Assembly (NCBI GenBank): GCA_015069415.1
Contig: SVIQ01000002.1
Span: 62,001-126,000, forward strand
DNA: 64,000 bases
Source: Clostridiales bacterium
Lineage (GTDB): Bacteria > Bacillota > Clostridia > Christensenellales > UBA1242
Reading direction: 5' to 3'
Position numbers and translations under genes: made by a program. This document shows, one piece after another, positions 42,901 through 52,628 of the stretch. The notes under the pieces are model-generated. The model was not told the origin of the DNA and made no database searches. It was given only the letters and a program-made list of their open reading frames with translations. Each line of letters opens with the position of its first letter. The stretch's first letter is position 1.

Positions 42901-45900
42901 GATGCGGACAGAGATTATTCTAATTTTGCATTGCTTTTAAATGGCGACAATTTAATGATGCTAGATGAGACATGTGAAAAGAAAGAAAATGAAATCTTTG
43001 TAAGCATGGACAAGATTTACGAAGCTTTGGGAGATAAGTTTGTAGAGACTAATTCAATTTGTGCTGTTACTATTAATAATTTGGATGAAAAAACAATTTC
43101 AAGAAAAAGTGAACCAATTTATTTTGAGATTTATAAAACAGTCGATTTAACAACGTCTAAAGATAATTCTACTGATGATAATTCTGTAAAAATTACATTT
43201 GCAACAGAATTTACAGAATATGAAAAAGATTATTATTTGATAATTCAAGATGAATTAGAAAATTTTGAAATCTTGTCTTACTCTCATCCTGAAATGCAAG
43301 CTGAAAATAGACAAGTTGTTGTAAATTTAGATGAGCAATTAACTAAACTTAAAGAAGAAAAAAGCTTGACATTCGGTAAAAATCTGTCAATTTCTATTAT
43401 GGTAACAAGTAATGGAAATTACGTAAAAGACGACAAAACTATTTATGTTTACAATTCAAGGATTTCAGCTCCTTTAACATATGTAATGGTTGATGAAGCT
43501 ACAGAAGTATCTTCTGTTGGTGGAATTTTAACATTTGCGGAAAAATCTAATGTTACTGGATATGAAATTTATCGCTTAGTGGATGGAATTTATAAAAAGG
43601 AAAATATTGGATTAATTCCGGCAGTTGATGGATTTGTAAGATATGATTTAAATACGCTTGCTGGAACACAAAGAATTAAAATTAAATCAGTGGCTTCGAC
43701 TGTTTACGAAATGGGTGGATACACCAACTCATTCTTGACAGACGAAATACTTGTTACAAAATTGGAAAGTCCAATTGTGAATTTAGAGCATGGTGAATTT
43801 GTTTTAAGCATGTCTGTTGAGGGTGCTAGCAAATTTAAGACATTAATGCTTGATGATAGTGTGAATTTGTTTGTACAAGTAAAAAATGCAACATACAATA
43901 AAGAAATTACAGTGAATTTGAAAGAATTGACGACTGGATGCGGAGTTGTTTATTATGAAGATGACAGTTCCAATATCCTTGCAATTGATCCATATTTAAT
44001 AATGAATTATGGAATTGAAAACATTGTTAATGAAGAAATCAAATTCGCATTCCTAATTGATTGTGCAAATACTATAGATGATTCACTTTATATAAATAGC
44101 AATCTTTCAAGTGCGTCTTTTGCGGGATTGTTTGCTCCGTCTAATATAACCAAAACAACATTTGATTTGGGTAGTGGAGAATATGTTGAATTCATGGCGT
44201 GGACTCCTAGTGAAAAGAATAAAAACATTGAAGTTGGTTACGTGTTTAGATTGAGCTATAGAGATAATGTGTACTATTCAAATGACTCAGCTTTAAAATA
44301 TTTAGACAATGGAGTGTTCAAATCTTACGGAAAATACATTGAATCAAATGCTAATGTTCCTTTCCCTTATGCTTATGATAAAGATAGAAACGGATATATT
44401 AATCCGTCTGAAATTTTAGTCGATGGATTGTATTCGGTAATGGTTAAATCTGTTCCTATATTAAATGCTGAAAATTATTGTGCTTCTAAGTACTCAGAAT
44501 CATGGCAATTTGAAATTTTGCCTTCTCCAGTTATTCGTGTAGAAAATGGTCAAATTACATGGGATAAAGTTACAAATGCAAGTGAATACTCTTTGGTTGT
44601 AACGGATGTGGAAACTTCTGCAGTTAGCGATCTTACTATTTATGATTCTACAGAAAATGTTGTAGTTGTAAATGATGAAAGTTTGTTTACTGATGGAAAA
44701 CTTTACACAGTTACAGTTCAAGCTAAAAACACTAAAGATACAAATATTTTAAACGGCAGATTGAGTGAAGAGTTTTATGCTTACAAACTTTCAAACGAAG
44801 ATACTTCAGCGTACATTGACGACGGAAATTTATTTGTTGTAACGAATATTTATCACAGTAAAATGATAATAGAATTCGAGTTTTCAACAGATTCAACTAA
44901 AAAACAATCTGTAATCTTTGATGCTAGCGCGATTGCTTTACAGAATTTAAATGCGTTCAAAGTTTCAAATAATGTAACTAATTTAATAAATACAACATTA
45001 GAACAAAGAAATGATTTAAAAGAAAATTCTGTTTACAAAGTCAAAATTAACAATAATGAAATTTTACCTTTAATAGAAGGTCAGAACTACAAAATTAATG
45101 TAAAATTAATAGGTAACAATGACAATTCATTCGCTTTGTTGAATTCGTCAGTAAATGAAAATGTTTCTTCGTTGATGGCTGGTAAATTGACAGCTGAAAA
45201 CATTTACACAGTAAATAATGGTTCGGTAACGTTTAAAAAGCCTACAACTACGGCATCTCTAAAGTACAAAATTAATGATACTGAAGATGAAATTTTGAAC
45301 AATAGTGGAATTTTCAAAATTAAAATCAAAAGAAATGATTCTGAGGATGTGATTTATGCAATAGATTACTCAGTACTTGATGAATCAAATTCTAAATTTG
45401 TGAAACAAGACGTCGGAAGTTTGTGGGGTTACTACTTATTTACAGATTCTAAAGGTAATAATGTTTATTTCAATATATTTAAAAATAATACAATAAATTT
45501 AAACTCTTACAGCGAGATTAAATACTACTTGAACGACTATAATGCTGATTACAATTTAATAGGTACTGGCGAAAGCGTAACTATTGATTTGGAACAAGGT
45601 GGATCATTTGGATTTACTTTTGCTCTTGTTGGAGGAGATGTTGATTCTGACATTGGTTATTTAACTTCTAACGAAAGAGAAACAAACACATTTACTCGTT
45701 ACAAGATGAATGAAGTTTCGGCTCACAATGGTAAATTTAAATTCTTAGATTTGTACGATGAAACATTGCAAGACGTACCAGTTTACAAATTAACAACAAA
45801 TCCTTTAAATGTTGAGGAATATACAAATATTTATTTGTATTATCCAAGCTTTACTGAGGAAGAAGTAAAAGAGTATATTGGGGACAATTTTGCACATTAT

Positions 45901-48609
45901 GTGGAAATCTCACAAGATATGCACCTAGAAGATGAAGGCGGAAAGTATATTATCTTTGACTTGTCTAATTATCTCGGTGAAGATTTAGGTTATAATGTTG
46001 ATTTGAAAACTTTAGTTGGTCCAAAGAGTGATAATAATTATTTGATTAATTCTTGTGGATTGAACAAAAAGACATCATTAAGTAAAATGCCAAATGTTGA
46101 ATTTGCTTTAGATGAAGATGGTAGACTAGATTTTACAAATGCATACATTTTAAACGGAAAAGATTCGGTTTATTCGACCGATTACGAAATTGTCGTAGAA
46201 GGAAATGGAACAGTTAATGTTTTAACAATTAAAACGTCTGATGCTTATGCAAGAATTTACACTGCGGAAGATTTGGAAAAACATGTCTTATACATGCTTT
46301 CAAATGCTGTAAATAACTTTAGATTTAAGTCGGGTGTAATTTACAAATTTAGCATGAGAGCTTTAGCTCCAGCAGGCTCTACATATATTCTCGATGGTCA
46401 AATTTCAAATGAAAAAGAATTTACAAAAATGGCTGACATTACAGGTTTGAAGATCGAAAATGGCGAAATTAAATGGAATAATAATTTCGAAAACGGTGTA
46501 ACAATTAGATTGTCTAATGAGTATGGACATATCATTGAAATTGATGTGGAAAACGACGACAATAAAGATGTTATGTCGTATGCAATTAGTGACAATATGT
46601 ACACCTTACTTGGCACAAGTTTACAACAGCATGTTTTAGGTGAAGTTCCTTACTTGTTGCAAATTAGCGCTAGAGGAAATTCTACAAGTGTTTTAGCAAG
46701 TGGATTTACAGAAGGAACAGTTGTTTCAAGATTAAAACAAGTTAACAGTTCTACAATTCAGACTTACAATGGAATTTTAGTTTGGGAAGATATTGCAAAT
46801 GTTGATCATTATGTGATTACTGACAATTTGGGAAATGTCTACACATCAAAAACTAATTCATTGGTTGTTGCAGGAGTTGAAGAAGGTGCTTACACATTTA
46901 CAGTGAGAGCTGTTGGTGCAAACTACTTAAATTCTCAAATTTCTTCAAGTAGTGTATCATTGATTAAACTTGATAATATAAACGGAACGGGAATTGACAT
47001 TGTAGGAAATGTTGTTAGTTGGAATAAGGTGGCGGAATTTGAAAATATTGGCTACTTAGTTCAAATAAATGATTTAGTTCCTCAAATTATAACAGACAAC
47101 AAAGTGGAAATTCCAGATAGTGTAAATGGTGAAATCACAGTAAAAATAACTGCAATTGGTGTAGGATTCACAACATATCTAGCGTCAGATGAACTTGTTG
47201 TTGAATTAAATGAAAGACCTAAACAAGTTCAGGTGTTTGATTATGATGAAGAAAATTATGAAATTTACTTTGAAATCAATCCATCTGACTATGTTTCTGG
47301 AGATGTGTTCTTAATTAAGTACAAACTTAACGACGAAAAAATCACAAGACAATTTAATGTGGAATTTAATGGAAACTCTAGATATGTGCATAAATTGATA
47401 GAGATAGGAACTTACAAAGATTTAACAATTGAAGTTGTAAGGTCTGGAACTGTGAATTCTGTCGTAACAACTTGTGATGGTCAAGCAGAATTCAAGTTAT
47501 TTGCAAGCGGAAATGGAGATTCAAATCCTTATGTAATTACAAATGCAGAACAATTGTTAAATATTAAGCATTTTACAAGTGCAAAATTTGCAATCACATC
47601 TCAAATTGTGCTGACTGCTGAACAATTGAAACAAAATTTAAGTTTGGGATATGTAATTAGCGAAAACTTCTCTGGACACATTGAAGGAAATGGAAATTAT
47701 GTGAAATTTGAAGATGTTACGCTAAATAACAATCAAAACTTTGCATTATTTAAGAATTTAACTAACGCTACGATAAAAAATGTTAATTTTAACAAAGAAA
47801 ATGCGACAAAAATATCAAAAATGTTTGATAATTCTAATTCAAATGTGTTAAACTTAACAATAATAGCAAGTACTGTAACTTCATCTGCAATGGAAAATGT
47901 TAACATTGACAATTTTGAGATTAGTTTAGTTAACAATTTTGGAAAAGATGTGTTCGTCGCTGGATTTGCTGTTAGTGCGACAAATTCTACATTTACAAAT
48001 TGTAAAGTGGGATTAAAAGTTGACACAACGAGTACGTATTTGATGAGTTCAAACAACATAATTTCTGGCGTTGCTTGTACTATGACAAATTGTACTGTTA
48101 ATGGTCTCGCTAATGATTTAGAAATTGTTGGCGCTTTGACTAACGTGAAATATGCTGGTGGAATTGCTGGAGAAATCAATTCAGGAGCTATTTCAAATGT
48201 TGTCGCAAATGTAAAATTTACCGACATTAGAGTTGCAAATGCAGGTGGATTGGTTGCTTATCAGTCTGGTTCTGGTGAAATTAGATTTGAAAATGTTGAT
48301 GTAACATTGGATTATCACGAAAAAACTTCTAATGGATTGTCTGGACAAAATGTTGGTGGAATTTTAGGAACAAGCAGAAAAGCTTTCGTTTCAGGAAAAG
48401 TTAAATTTAATTACACTAATCTAAATGAAAGCATAGTAGGTTCAGTCGGAGCAGTGTCGGGCGTGTTGGCAGGAGGTTTAACAACAAATCTTGACATAAC
48501 AATAAATGACGTTGCTTACACTGGCGATATAAATAATAAAACAACAAATTCGCTTGTTGGAACTTATGGAACGGCGAATTTGGGAGGAAGCATTTCAGAG
48601 GGGGATTAA
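39958..48609 (+). CDS. Giant multidomain surface lipoprotein (2,883 residues)
   Basis: The signal peptide ends in lipobox IVLGC (Cys25), so it is anchored on the outer face of the membrane. A BIG2-like domain follows (KIVLLVGEEYTPKVSISPTY, about 40-110). Then come some twenty beta-sandwich modules of fibronectin-III character, each with a strand such as ITWDKV, IKWNNN, LVWEDI or VSWNKV followed by a Y-x-V strand. A CxxC-HxxxH-C cluster lies at 886-901. Residues about 2520-2880 form a GLUG-type beta-helix (AGGIAGEINSGAISN, GGLVAYQSGSG, VGGILGTSR). It has no sortase motif. First gene of a six-gene operon, its TAA overlaps the signal-peptidase ATG by one base. Possibly a scaffold for the fibres encoded downstream (inference). 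Confidence 0.88.
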   Translation: MSKRIFKRLILAIMITLTSIIVLGCKSNKVAVKDIYFDEPEKIVLLVGEEYTPKVSISPTYATNKNYFLTSLKETVVKVQNDKIVALSGGDAMIRVTSEDKKKLQDIMTVSVVDEIETLQTPVSLRYDSANQMIGFNAVNNAVKYILEIDGEEIDLGNSTSYSLSKYAVNHQAYDKMLNVRVKAIAPSYTKAYENSPYCEMVSFYQNSSVENAKVQGGVLTFDKKEGTVSNIYLNDTLYIEGTNANQIDLTGLDPRFAGTNISVKVKAYLSNKDENDGYFMSQEVSVPTYCLEIPSLTVDGAIISWQNISKSSNYKISIDNNDYVSKTNYIDLSEEKFNWLVFRDTGYVAFVDTVLVSESENIIKTSARSSISFNRFTAPEVSLSGQNVNFTTTNANLYSVTLTSANMTYTATTSNTYFNLGGYESDRNYTLSVKANGKDINGTYFISSPLVTKEFKKQDDPNLSVENYLVKFNEDVQDDYLLTIDDKDFGIINNDYDLSPFVFEKGNHVLALTHLGNYEDEKPSIDSNTIVWNFAQLAKVERKNIAISNSIFNLTSDEVNIVNNAKQIIITRTEDDEEKFTTEELNFAYNTARINDENYLESGKYYTTVQVIGDGSRTFSYREKVDDVMTVVDCAKVEFEVLRAPVLNYEVPSPENPGYTNTIYFDAIDNAVRYNLRRNGLTPPGYNESSTRFSYAVKDGEQVDYLVKACGDGVHFLDSCDSNLVSLRSLVAPRIGFDNVTNSLYLVEESEPNYGVGGYWLTYNGYISSCKLGQDIYETMPIVANQNNLVGARAFTIDQTEDNDTVWAPQGIYFIASGDSESLNISRIDSQTLVSVENVSNNLDYHDNLILQPSHGREYNLRLKIEVDSVVYNFETVQGTRVLRCDTCLKNHAGEHDEACYEINYSYDYAGKYYIPLLNSMFDSIVPNEEFKNVLVNVEYFDAPGTMNAKSGFWTQNVELKFTNQTVLERRNQDIVIKNIDADRDYSNFALLLNGDNLMMLDETCEKKENEIFVSMDKIYEALGDKFVETNSICAVTINNLDEKTISRKSEPIYFEIYKTVDLTTSKDNSTDDNSVKITFATEFTEYEKDYYLIIQDELENFEILSYSHPEMQAENRQVVVNLDEQLTKLKEEKSLTFGKNLSISIMVTSNGNYVKDDKTIYVYNSRISAPLTYVMVDEATEVSSVGGILTFAEKSNVTGYEIYRLVDGIYKKENIGLIPAVDGFVRYDLNTLAGTQRIKIKSVASTVYEMGGYTNSFLTDEILVTKLESPIVNLEHGEFVLSMSVEGASKFKTLMLDDSVNLFVQVKNATYNKEITVNLKELTTGCGVVYYEDDSSNILAIDPYLIMNYGIENIVNEEIKFAFLIDCANTIDDSLYINSNLSSASFAGLFAPSNITKTTFDLGSGEYVEFMAWTPSEKNKNIEVGYVFRLSYRDNVYYSNDSALKYLDNGVFKSYGKYIESNANVPFPYAYDKDRNGYINPSEILVDGLYSVMVKSVPILNAENYCASKYSESWQFEILPSPVIRVENGQITWDKVTNASEYSLVVTDVETSAVSDLTIYDSTENVVVVNDESLFTDGKLYTVTVQAKNTKDTNILNGRLSEEFYAYKLSNEDTSAYIDDGNLFVVTNIYHSKMIIEFEFSTDSTKKQSVIFDASAIALQNLNAFKVSNNVTNLINTTLEQRNDLKENSVYKVKINNNEILPLIEGQNYKINVKLIGNNDNSFALLNSSVNENVSSLMAGKLTAENIYTVNNGSVTFKKPTTTASLKYKINDTEDEILNNSGIFKIKIKRNDSEDVIYAIDYSVLDESNSKFVKQDVGSLWGYYLFTDSKGNNVYFNIFKNNTINLNSYSEIKYYLNDYNADYNLIGTGESVTIDLEQGGSFGFTFALVGGDVDSDIGYLTSNERETNTFTRYKMNEVSAHNGKFKFLDLYDETLQDVPVYKLTTNPLNVEEYTNIYLYYPSFTEEEVKEYIGDNFAHYVEISQDMHLEDEGGKYIIFDLSNYLGEDLGYNVDLKTLVGPKSDNNYLINSCGLNKKTSLSKMPNVEFALDEDGRLDFTNAYILNGKDSVYSTDYEIVVEGNGTVNVLTIKTSDAYARIYTAEDLEKHVLYMLSNAVNNFRFKSGVIYKFSMRALAPAGSTYILDGQISNEKEFTKMADITGLKIENGEIKWNNNFENGVTIRLSNEYGHIIEIDVENDDNKDVMSYAISDNMYTLLGTSLQQHVLGEVPYLLQISARGNSTSVLASGFTEGTVVSRLKQVNSSTIQTYNGILVWEDIANVDHYVITDNLGNVYTSKTNSLVVAGVEEGAYTFTVRAVGANYLNSQISSSSVSLIKLDNINGTGIDIVGNVVSWNKVAEFENIGYLVQINDLVPQIITDNKVEIPDSVNGEITVKITAIGVGFTTYLASDELVVELNERPKQVQVFDYDEENYEIYFEINPSDYVSGDVFLIKYKLNDEKITRQFNVEFNGNSRYVHKLIEIGTYKDLTIEVVRSGTVNSVVTTCDGQAEFKLFASGNGDSNPYVITNAEQLLNIKHFTSAKFAITSQIVLTAEQLKQNLSLGYVISENFSGHIEGNGNYVKFEDVTLNNNQNFALFKNLTNATIKNVNFNKENATKISKMFDNSNSNVLNLTIIASTVTSSAMENVNIDNFEISLVNNFGKDVFVAGFAVSATNSTFTNCKVGLKVDTTSTYLMSSNNIISGVACTMTNCTVNGLANDLEIVGALTNVKYAGGIAGEINSGAISNVVANVKFTDIRVANAGGLVAYQSGSGEIRFENVDVTLDYHEKTSNGLSGQNVGGILGTSRKAFVSGKVKFNYTNLNESIVGSVGAVSGVLAGGLTTNLDITINDVAYTGDINNKTTNSLVGTYGTANLGGSISEGD

Positions 48610-49229
48610 TGAATTACAACGAGGGGCATCTAGAATACAAAACATTTAATTTCTTTAGGCAATTGCTGTACTATATTGCCCTCTCTGTTTGTGTTCTTTT
48701 GGTTGTGACTTTAATTTTAGTTAACTTTGGTGGTTTCAAATTATCACACGTAGTTAGTAACAGTCAAAAACCATATGTCTACGCAGGAGATATGATTTTA
48801 GTCAAAACCGAAAAAGAATATAAGGTTGGCGATATTCTTCAATTTGATAAAGGTTTGGATAAAAGTGTTACACACAGATGTGTGAGAATTGTGGAACACA
48901 ATGGAAAAAATTACTATGTTTGTCATGGAGATGCTGTTCAAAATACAGACGGATCTTATGGAAAAAGTTGGAAGTGGGAAGTTGAAAGACTTAAAAATAT
49001 GACTTATTCCGAAATTGCAAACGAAAACATTGTGGACAATGTTCAAATAATTACAGAAGAAAACATAGAAGGAAAAGCTGTTATGTGTTTTTCTGGATAT
49101 GGCAAATGCTTTGAATTCGTTCAAAAGCACACTTATCTTTTAATTGCTATGATTGTTTCTATCTGGTGTGTTTGTACAACCATTGAGTATGAATTAGAAA
49201 TGAGAAACACTAGGAGGATGTTCTTATAG
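48609..49229 (+). CDS. SipW-type signal peptidase I (S26B family)
   Basis: 206 residues. One N-terminal membrane helix (about 19-40) and one C-terminal (about 172-192), the layout of SipW/ER-type signal peptidases. The box B serine is in VVSNSQKPYVYAGDMI (Ser52), where the family usually has GSMxP. The catalytic His of the SipW type is in SVTHRCVRI (His89), and the acidic box is CHGDAVQNTDG (Asp108, Asp114). SipW processes TasA-like matrix proteins in Bacillus. Here it overlaps both neighbours by one base (TAATG, TAGTG), so it is made together with its likely substrates. Confidence 0.85.
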   Translation: MNYNEGHLEYKTFNFFRQLLYYIALSVCVLLVVTLILVNFGGFKLSHVVSNSQKPYVYAGDMILVKTEKEYKVGDILQFDKGLDKSVTHRCVRIVEHNGKNYYVCHGDAVQNTDGSYGKSWKWEVERLKNMTYSEIANENIVDNVQIITEENIEGKAVMCFSGYGKCFEFVQKHTYLLIAMIVSIWCVCTTIEYELEMRNTRRMFL

Positions 49230-51559
49230 TGACAAAAGCAAAAACTAGATTTTTAACTTTAATCGTATGCGCCCTGCTTGGCGTAGTTTTTGCGTTTACA
49301 GTAGGTCATTCTTTGGCTGTTTTGGGTTCTACAATTAATGTAACGAGTAATCCAAAGCAAATTCATCAGATTGCAAATCAAAATCATTCAATGATTAATG
49401 ACACAATCGAAGCTCCAATCCCGTTTGGAGAGGGAACAAGATTGACGGAAATAGCATTAAGATATTCTTACGGATATGACATTGATGTGAGATTTGAATA
49501 TTCTTTAAGTTGGACAGATGGATTAGATACTAGTAATGTAATATTAAATTTTGCTGACAGAGATTCGTTCATAGTTGATGACCAATTTATTTACTTTAAA
49601 GATGGGATTTCAGCTGGAAATGGAATTTTAAGAATTATAAATGGTGTTTCATTCGTTGATCCTGAAGATGAAACATACTTTGGAAAAAGTTTAACAATTA
49701 CTATTACTCCAAAAGTTGTAAAGAAAAGTGACACAAGTCATGCAAAGTTGGAAGAAGAAAATTCTTTAGCTTGTGACATGTGGACAAATTTAAGAACTGA
49801 CGCAATAACATCTAATTTCATACTTTACAATTACTTAGATTCATCTACTTCTCATGGTGTGACTCATCCAGAAAATGAAACTGCTTACAGTAAAAATACA
49901 AAATTATTCGGAAATAAATATTATGCTGGTTGTGGAATGTATGTGGCTACTTCATCAGCATTAAAATTAAGAGTAAGCGTGGTTGCTACGTGGTATTACA
50001 AAGGTAGCGAAGAATCGCCTACACTACCACCTGATAACAATATCTTGTTGAATTACTCAGATAATTGGACAAAGTCGGGAGCGAATGGCTCGGTTGATGT
50101 TGTAGATTTTGATTACACTCTTCCAGCTAATTTCTCTGGTTATATTAACATTTTGGATAGTGTTGAAATTACAAGTGTTCTGTATTCTAGCGGAGGTGCA
50201 ATAGATTACTCTGATCACGTTTTACAAGTAAAAGAAATTTTCATTAATGGTACAAGTTTTACTGGAGAATTAACTGACGGAGAAATTACAGATACTGCTC
50301 CTTTTGAAACTGCATTAGAGGATTACGAAAAATCCGATTACACAGTTCACAACAATACTGTTTACAATAATGCTTTATTCTTTATGCCTAATTCACTAGC
50401 TGAGGAAGAAGAGACACAGTATTATGCTTGTGATGTGACAATAACAAACAACACTAACGAAACAAAAGAATATTCAGTGTCTTGGGCGGTTAACTGTTAT
50501 ATTTCAAACGGATCTACTGCTGAACCTGTTGAAAATTCAACATTAACAAGTGCGACTTGGCACAGAGAAGTAATAAAAAACATTCAAAATTTCATTTCTG
50601 TAAGTGAAATTTCGGAATCGTTTGTTGTTAATGCAAAATCAAGTGCAAGGCTTTTGAATTATTATCAAATTTTGAGTGGAATTAGAGATTATTTTGTTAA
50701 TAATGCAAATTTGGGAATTGTTGAATTTACTCATGATATTTGGATTGAAGTTGTTCCAACTATTTCAGAAGTAGAAATAACAAATGAATCAAATTACAAA
50801 CTTTCTTTTGAAACTACTTTAGACAGACAAGAAGGTGTTGTAGAAATTTTCTTGAAAAACAACACAGATAAAACTTTGAAAGTGGAAAATATTGAAACTA
50901 CAGGTTCTCTACAAAATCCACAAAATAAAACATGTTATGTAAAAATAGATACTTATACATACGCAGACAGTATTGAAAACTGGGGAAATACTTACTGGCA
51001 ATATTACAAAAAAGATGGAGATAAATTTGTACAATGTACTTCCGTTGATGACAATGTGTCACGTTATAAAAAGGGAAGTGATTTCCGTTCATTGTCATGG
51101 GGAACTGACTTAAACAATATAGTTGGAACGTCTGTAATGAGTGGCGAAAAGGTTAAGTTTAAAACTGTTCAACTTTCTTCTTTTGAGACTGATGATACAA
51201 CTGTATACTCTGCAACACTTGTTAATGCGTATACTGTTGCGAGTGTTCAGGATGGTGATGTTAAGATTTTAAAAGATGCAACTAACAATGCGTTGATTAA
51301 TAATTCTGAAAATGCTGTGTTGGTTAGAATGACGGCGACGGGAACAATTGAAGAAAGTTATTTTGAAACTTACGGAACGCATGTTTACTATATCGGCGCA
51401 TTAATGCCAGGACAAATTATTAATTTCGCTGAAGATGTAGTAGTATCTTCATTTGAAATCACTGAACTAGAAAAAATCGAAGGATTATTCGTATTTGATT
51501 CTTCATTGATTACGTGGGATGATGATTTTAAAACCAGAATGGAAGATTATTTTAGCTAA
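49229..51559 (+). CDS. Large exported beta-rich protein, probable SipW substrate
   Basis: 776 residues from a GTG that overlaps the signal-peptidase stop, with AGGAGG 11 nt upstream. The N-terminal signal helix (FLTLIVCALLGVVFAFTVGH) is followed by SLAVLGSTINVTS. No lipobox is present. The body is Ser/Thr/Asn-rich beta sequence, for example YYACDVTITNNTNETKEYSV and GVVEIFLKNNTDKTLKVENI, in the style of TasA/camelysin-like modules. LMPGQIINFAEDVVVSSFEI lies near the end. There is no C-terminal anchor. Probably a secreted fibre or coat component; not matched to a named family. Confidence 0.7.
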   Translation: MTKAKTRFLTLIVCALLGVVFAFTVGHSLAVLGSTINVTSNPKQIHQIANQNHSMINDTIEAPIPFGEGTRLTEIALRYSYGYDIDVRFEYSLSWTDGLDTSNVILNFADRDSFIVDDQFIYFKDGISAGNGILRIINGVSFVDPEDETYFGKSLTITITPKVVKKSDTSHAKLEEENSLACDMWTNLRTDAITSNFILYNYLDSSTSHGVTHPENETAYSKNTKLFGNKYYAGCGMYVATSSALKLRVSVVATWYYKGSEESPTLPPDNNILLNYSDNWTKSGANGSVDVVDFDYTLPANFSGYINILDSVEITSVLYSSGGAIDYSDHVLQVKEIFINGTSFTGELTDGEITDTAPFETALEDYEKSDYTVHNNTVYNNALFFMPNSLAEEEETQYYACDVTITNNTNETKEYSVSWAVNCYISNGSTAEPVENSTLTSATWHREVIKNIQNFISVSEISESFVVNAKSSARLLNYYQILSGIRDYFVNNANLGIVEFTHDIWIEVVPTISEVEITNESNYKLSFETTLDRQEGVVEIFLKNNTDKTLKVENIETTGSLQNPQNKTCYVKIDTYTYADSIENWGNTYWQYYKKDGDKFVQCTSVDDNVSRYKKGSDFRSLSWGTDLNNIVGTSVMSGEKVKFKTVQLSSFETDDTTVYSATLVNAYTVASVQDGDVKILKDATNNALINNSENAVLVRMTATGTIEESYFETYGTHVYYIGALMPGQIINFAEDVVVSSFEITELEKIEGLFVFDSSLITWDDDFKTRMEDYFS

Positions 51560-51569
51560 AAGGGGATAA

Positions 51570-52613
51570 ATGAAAAGAAAAAATAGGTTTGGCAAAATAC
51601 ATTTATTAAGCATTGTTTTAATGCTGTTGGTTTTTGCCGGAATTCAATTAACCTATTCTTACTTTTCATGTGTAACAAACGTTAGTGAAGATTATGGAAG
51701 AATGTCTGATCTTGGTTTAGTATGGTTTGCAGGTTACAGTGAAGATAGTAATGAGTACTTATATACAGAAGGAAATACTATTGAAGTAACAACAAACTCA
51801 ACCATTAACCGCGGAGAAGAAATAGATTTATTGTATAATGATAAAGAAGTGTCATTTGGAATAACTCAATATTCTCCTGAAAGACAATTGATAAATTTAT
51901 ATAATCAAACTGTTCAAGGTTTGAAAGATGTGAAAACAGAATTGGGTAACGCTCAAGATGAGTTGACTGACCTTGAAAATGACTTGAGTGAAGCAACTGA
52001 TGAAACAGTTATTAAAACTTTAACGAAAGATATTGAAACTAAAAAATCTACTATTAAAAATTTAGAGAAAACTATAATATCAGAAAGGGCTAAATTGCTT
52101 AGATTGGCTGGTATTTGCAAGATTTCACTTGCTGAAGATTTTGAAATCGAAACATTGACAACTGTAAACTATGAAGATTTAAATTTGGGAGATGTTAATT
52201 CAAATGGAGAATTTGATTCATGTTCTTATTACTTAAGAATATGGGTAGATGCTTATTTGATTCAAGATGAAACTGTTCTTAACGACGAAGATGCTGGAGA
52301 TATTAACTATGGACAATATTTTCAGTTGGTTATTGATGAAAATGAGTTTGACAAAGAGTTGAAACAAGCGGTAAGTGATAAAACTGGAACGAATTACACT
52401 TGGTCAAACTATGTATATTTTTCAACAGTTAAGTATGATAACGATTCAGAGAAAGAGTTGTTTTCAAAACTAAAAGTTGCACAAGATTTACCATATGAAT
52501 GTTTTAATTCGGATGTTCAAATAATTGTAAATTTTGATGCTGTTCAATCAGAAAATGGAGCATTTAGCTTGGCATACAAAGATTGGAAAGGATACAGTTC
52601 AAACTGGTCTTAA
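51570..52613 (+). CDS. TasA-like exported protein with coiled coil
   Basis: 347 residues. A SipW-type signal is visible: basic MKRKNRFGK, the helix LLSIVLMLLVFAGIQL, then TYSYFSCVT. After a short beta region a coiled coil spans about residues 105-178 (LKDVKTELGNAQDELTDLEN onward, heptads of Leu/Ile). A beta domain to the end has SYYLRIWVDAYLI and VQIIVNFDAV. 10 bp after the preceding gene with an AGGGG. The coiled coil could mediate filament or complex formation (inference). Confidence 0.7.
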   Translation: MKRKNRFGKIHLLSIVLMLLVFAGIQLTYSYFSCVTNVSEDYGRMSDLGLVWFAGYSEDSNEYLYTEGNTIEVTTNSTINRGEEIDLLYNDKEVSFGITQYSPERQLINLYNQTVQGLKDVKTELGNAQDELTDLENDLSEATDETVIKTLTKDIETKKSTIKNLEKTIISERAKLLRLAGICKISLAEDFEIETLTTVNYEDLNLGDVNSNGEFDSCSYYLRIWVDAYLIQDETVLNDEDAGDINYGQYFQLVIDENEFDKELKQAVSDKTGTNYTWSNYVYFSTVKYDNDSEKELFSKLKVAQDLPYECFNSDVQIIVNFDAVQSENGAFSLAYKDWKGYSSNWS

Positions 52614-52628
52614 TAATGGAGAAAGGTT

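Noticed and set aside
47733-48227. 164-codon minus-strand frame inside the giant lipoprotein gene
   Set aside because: No promoter or Shine-Dalgarno, and the plus strand is an uninterrupted repeat protein.
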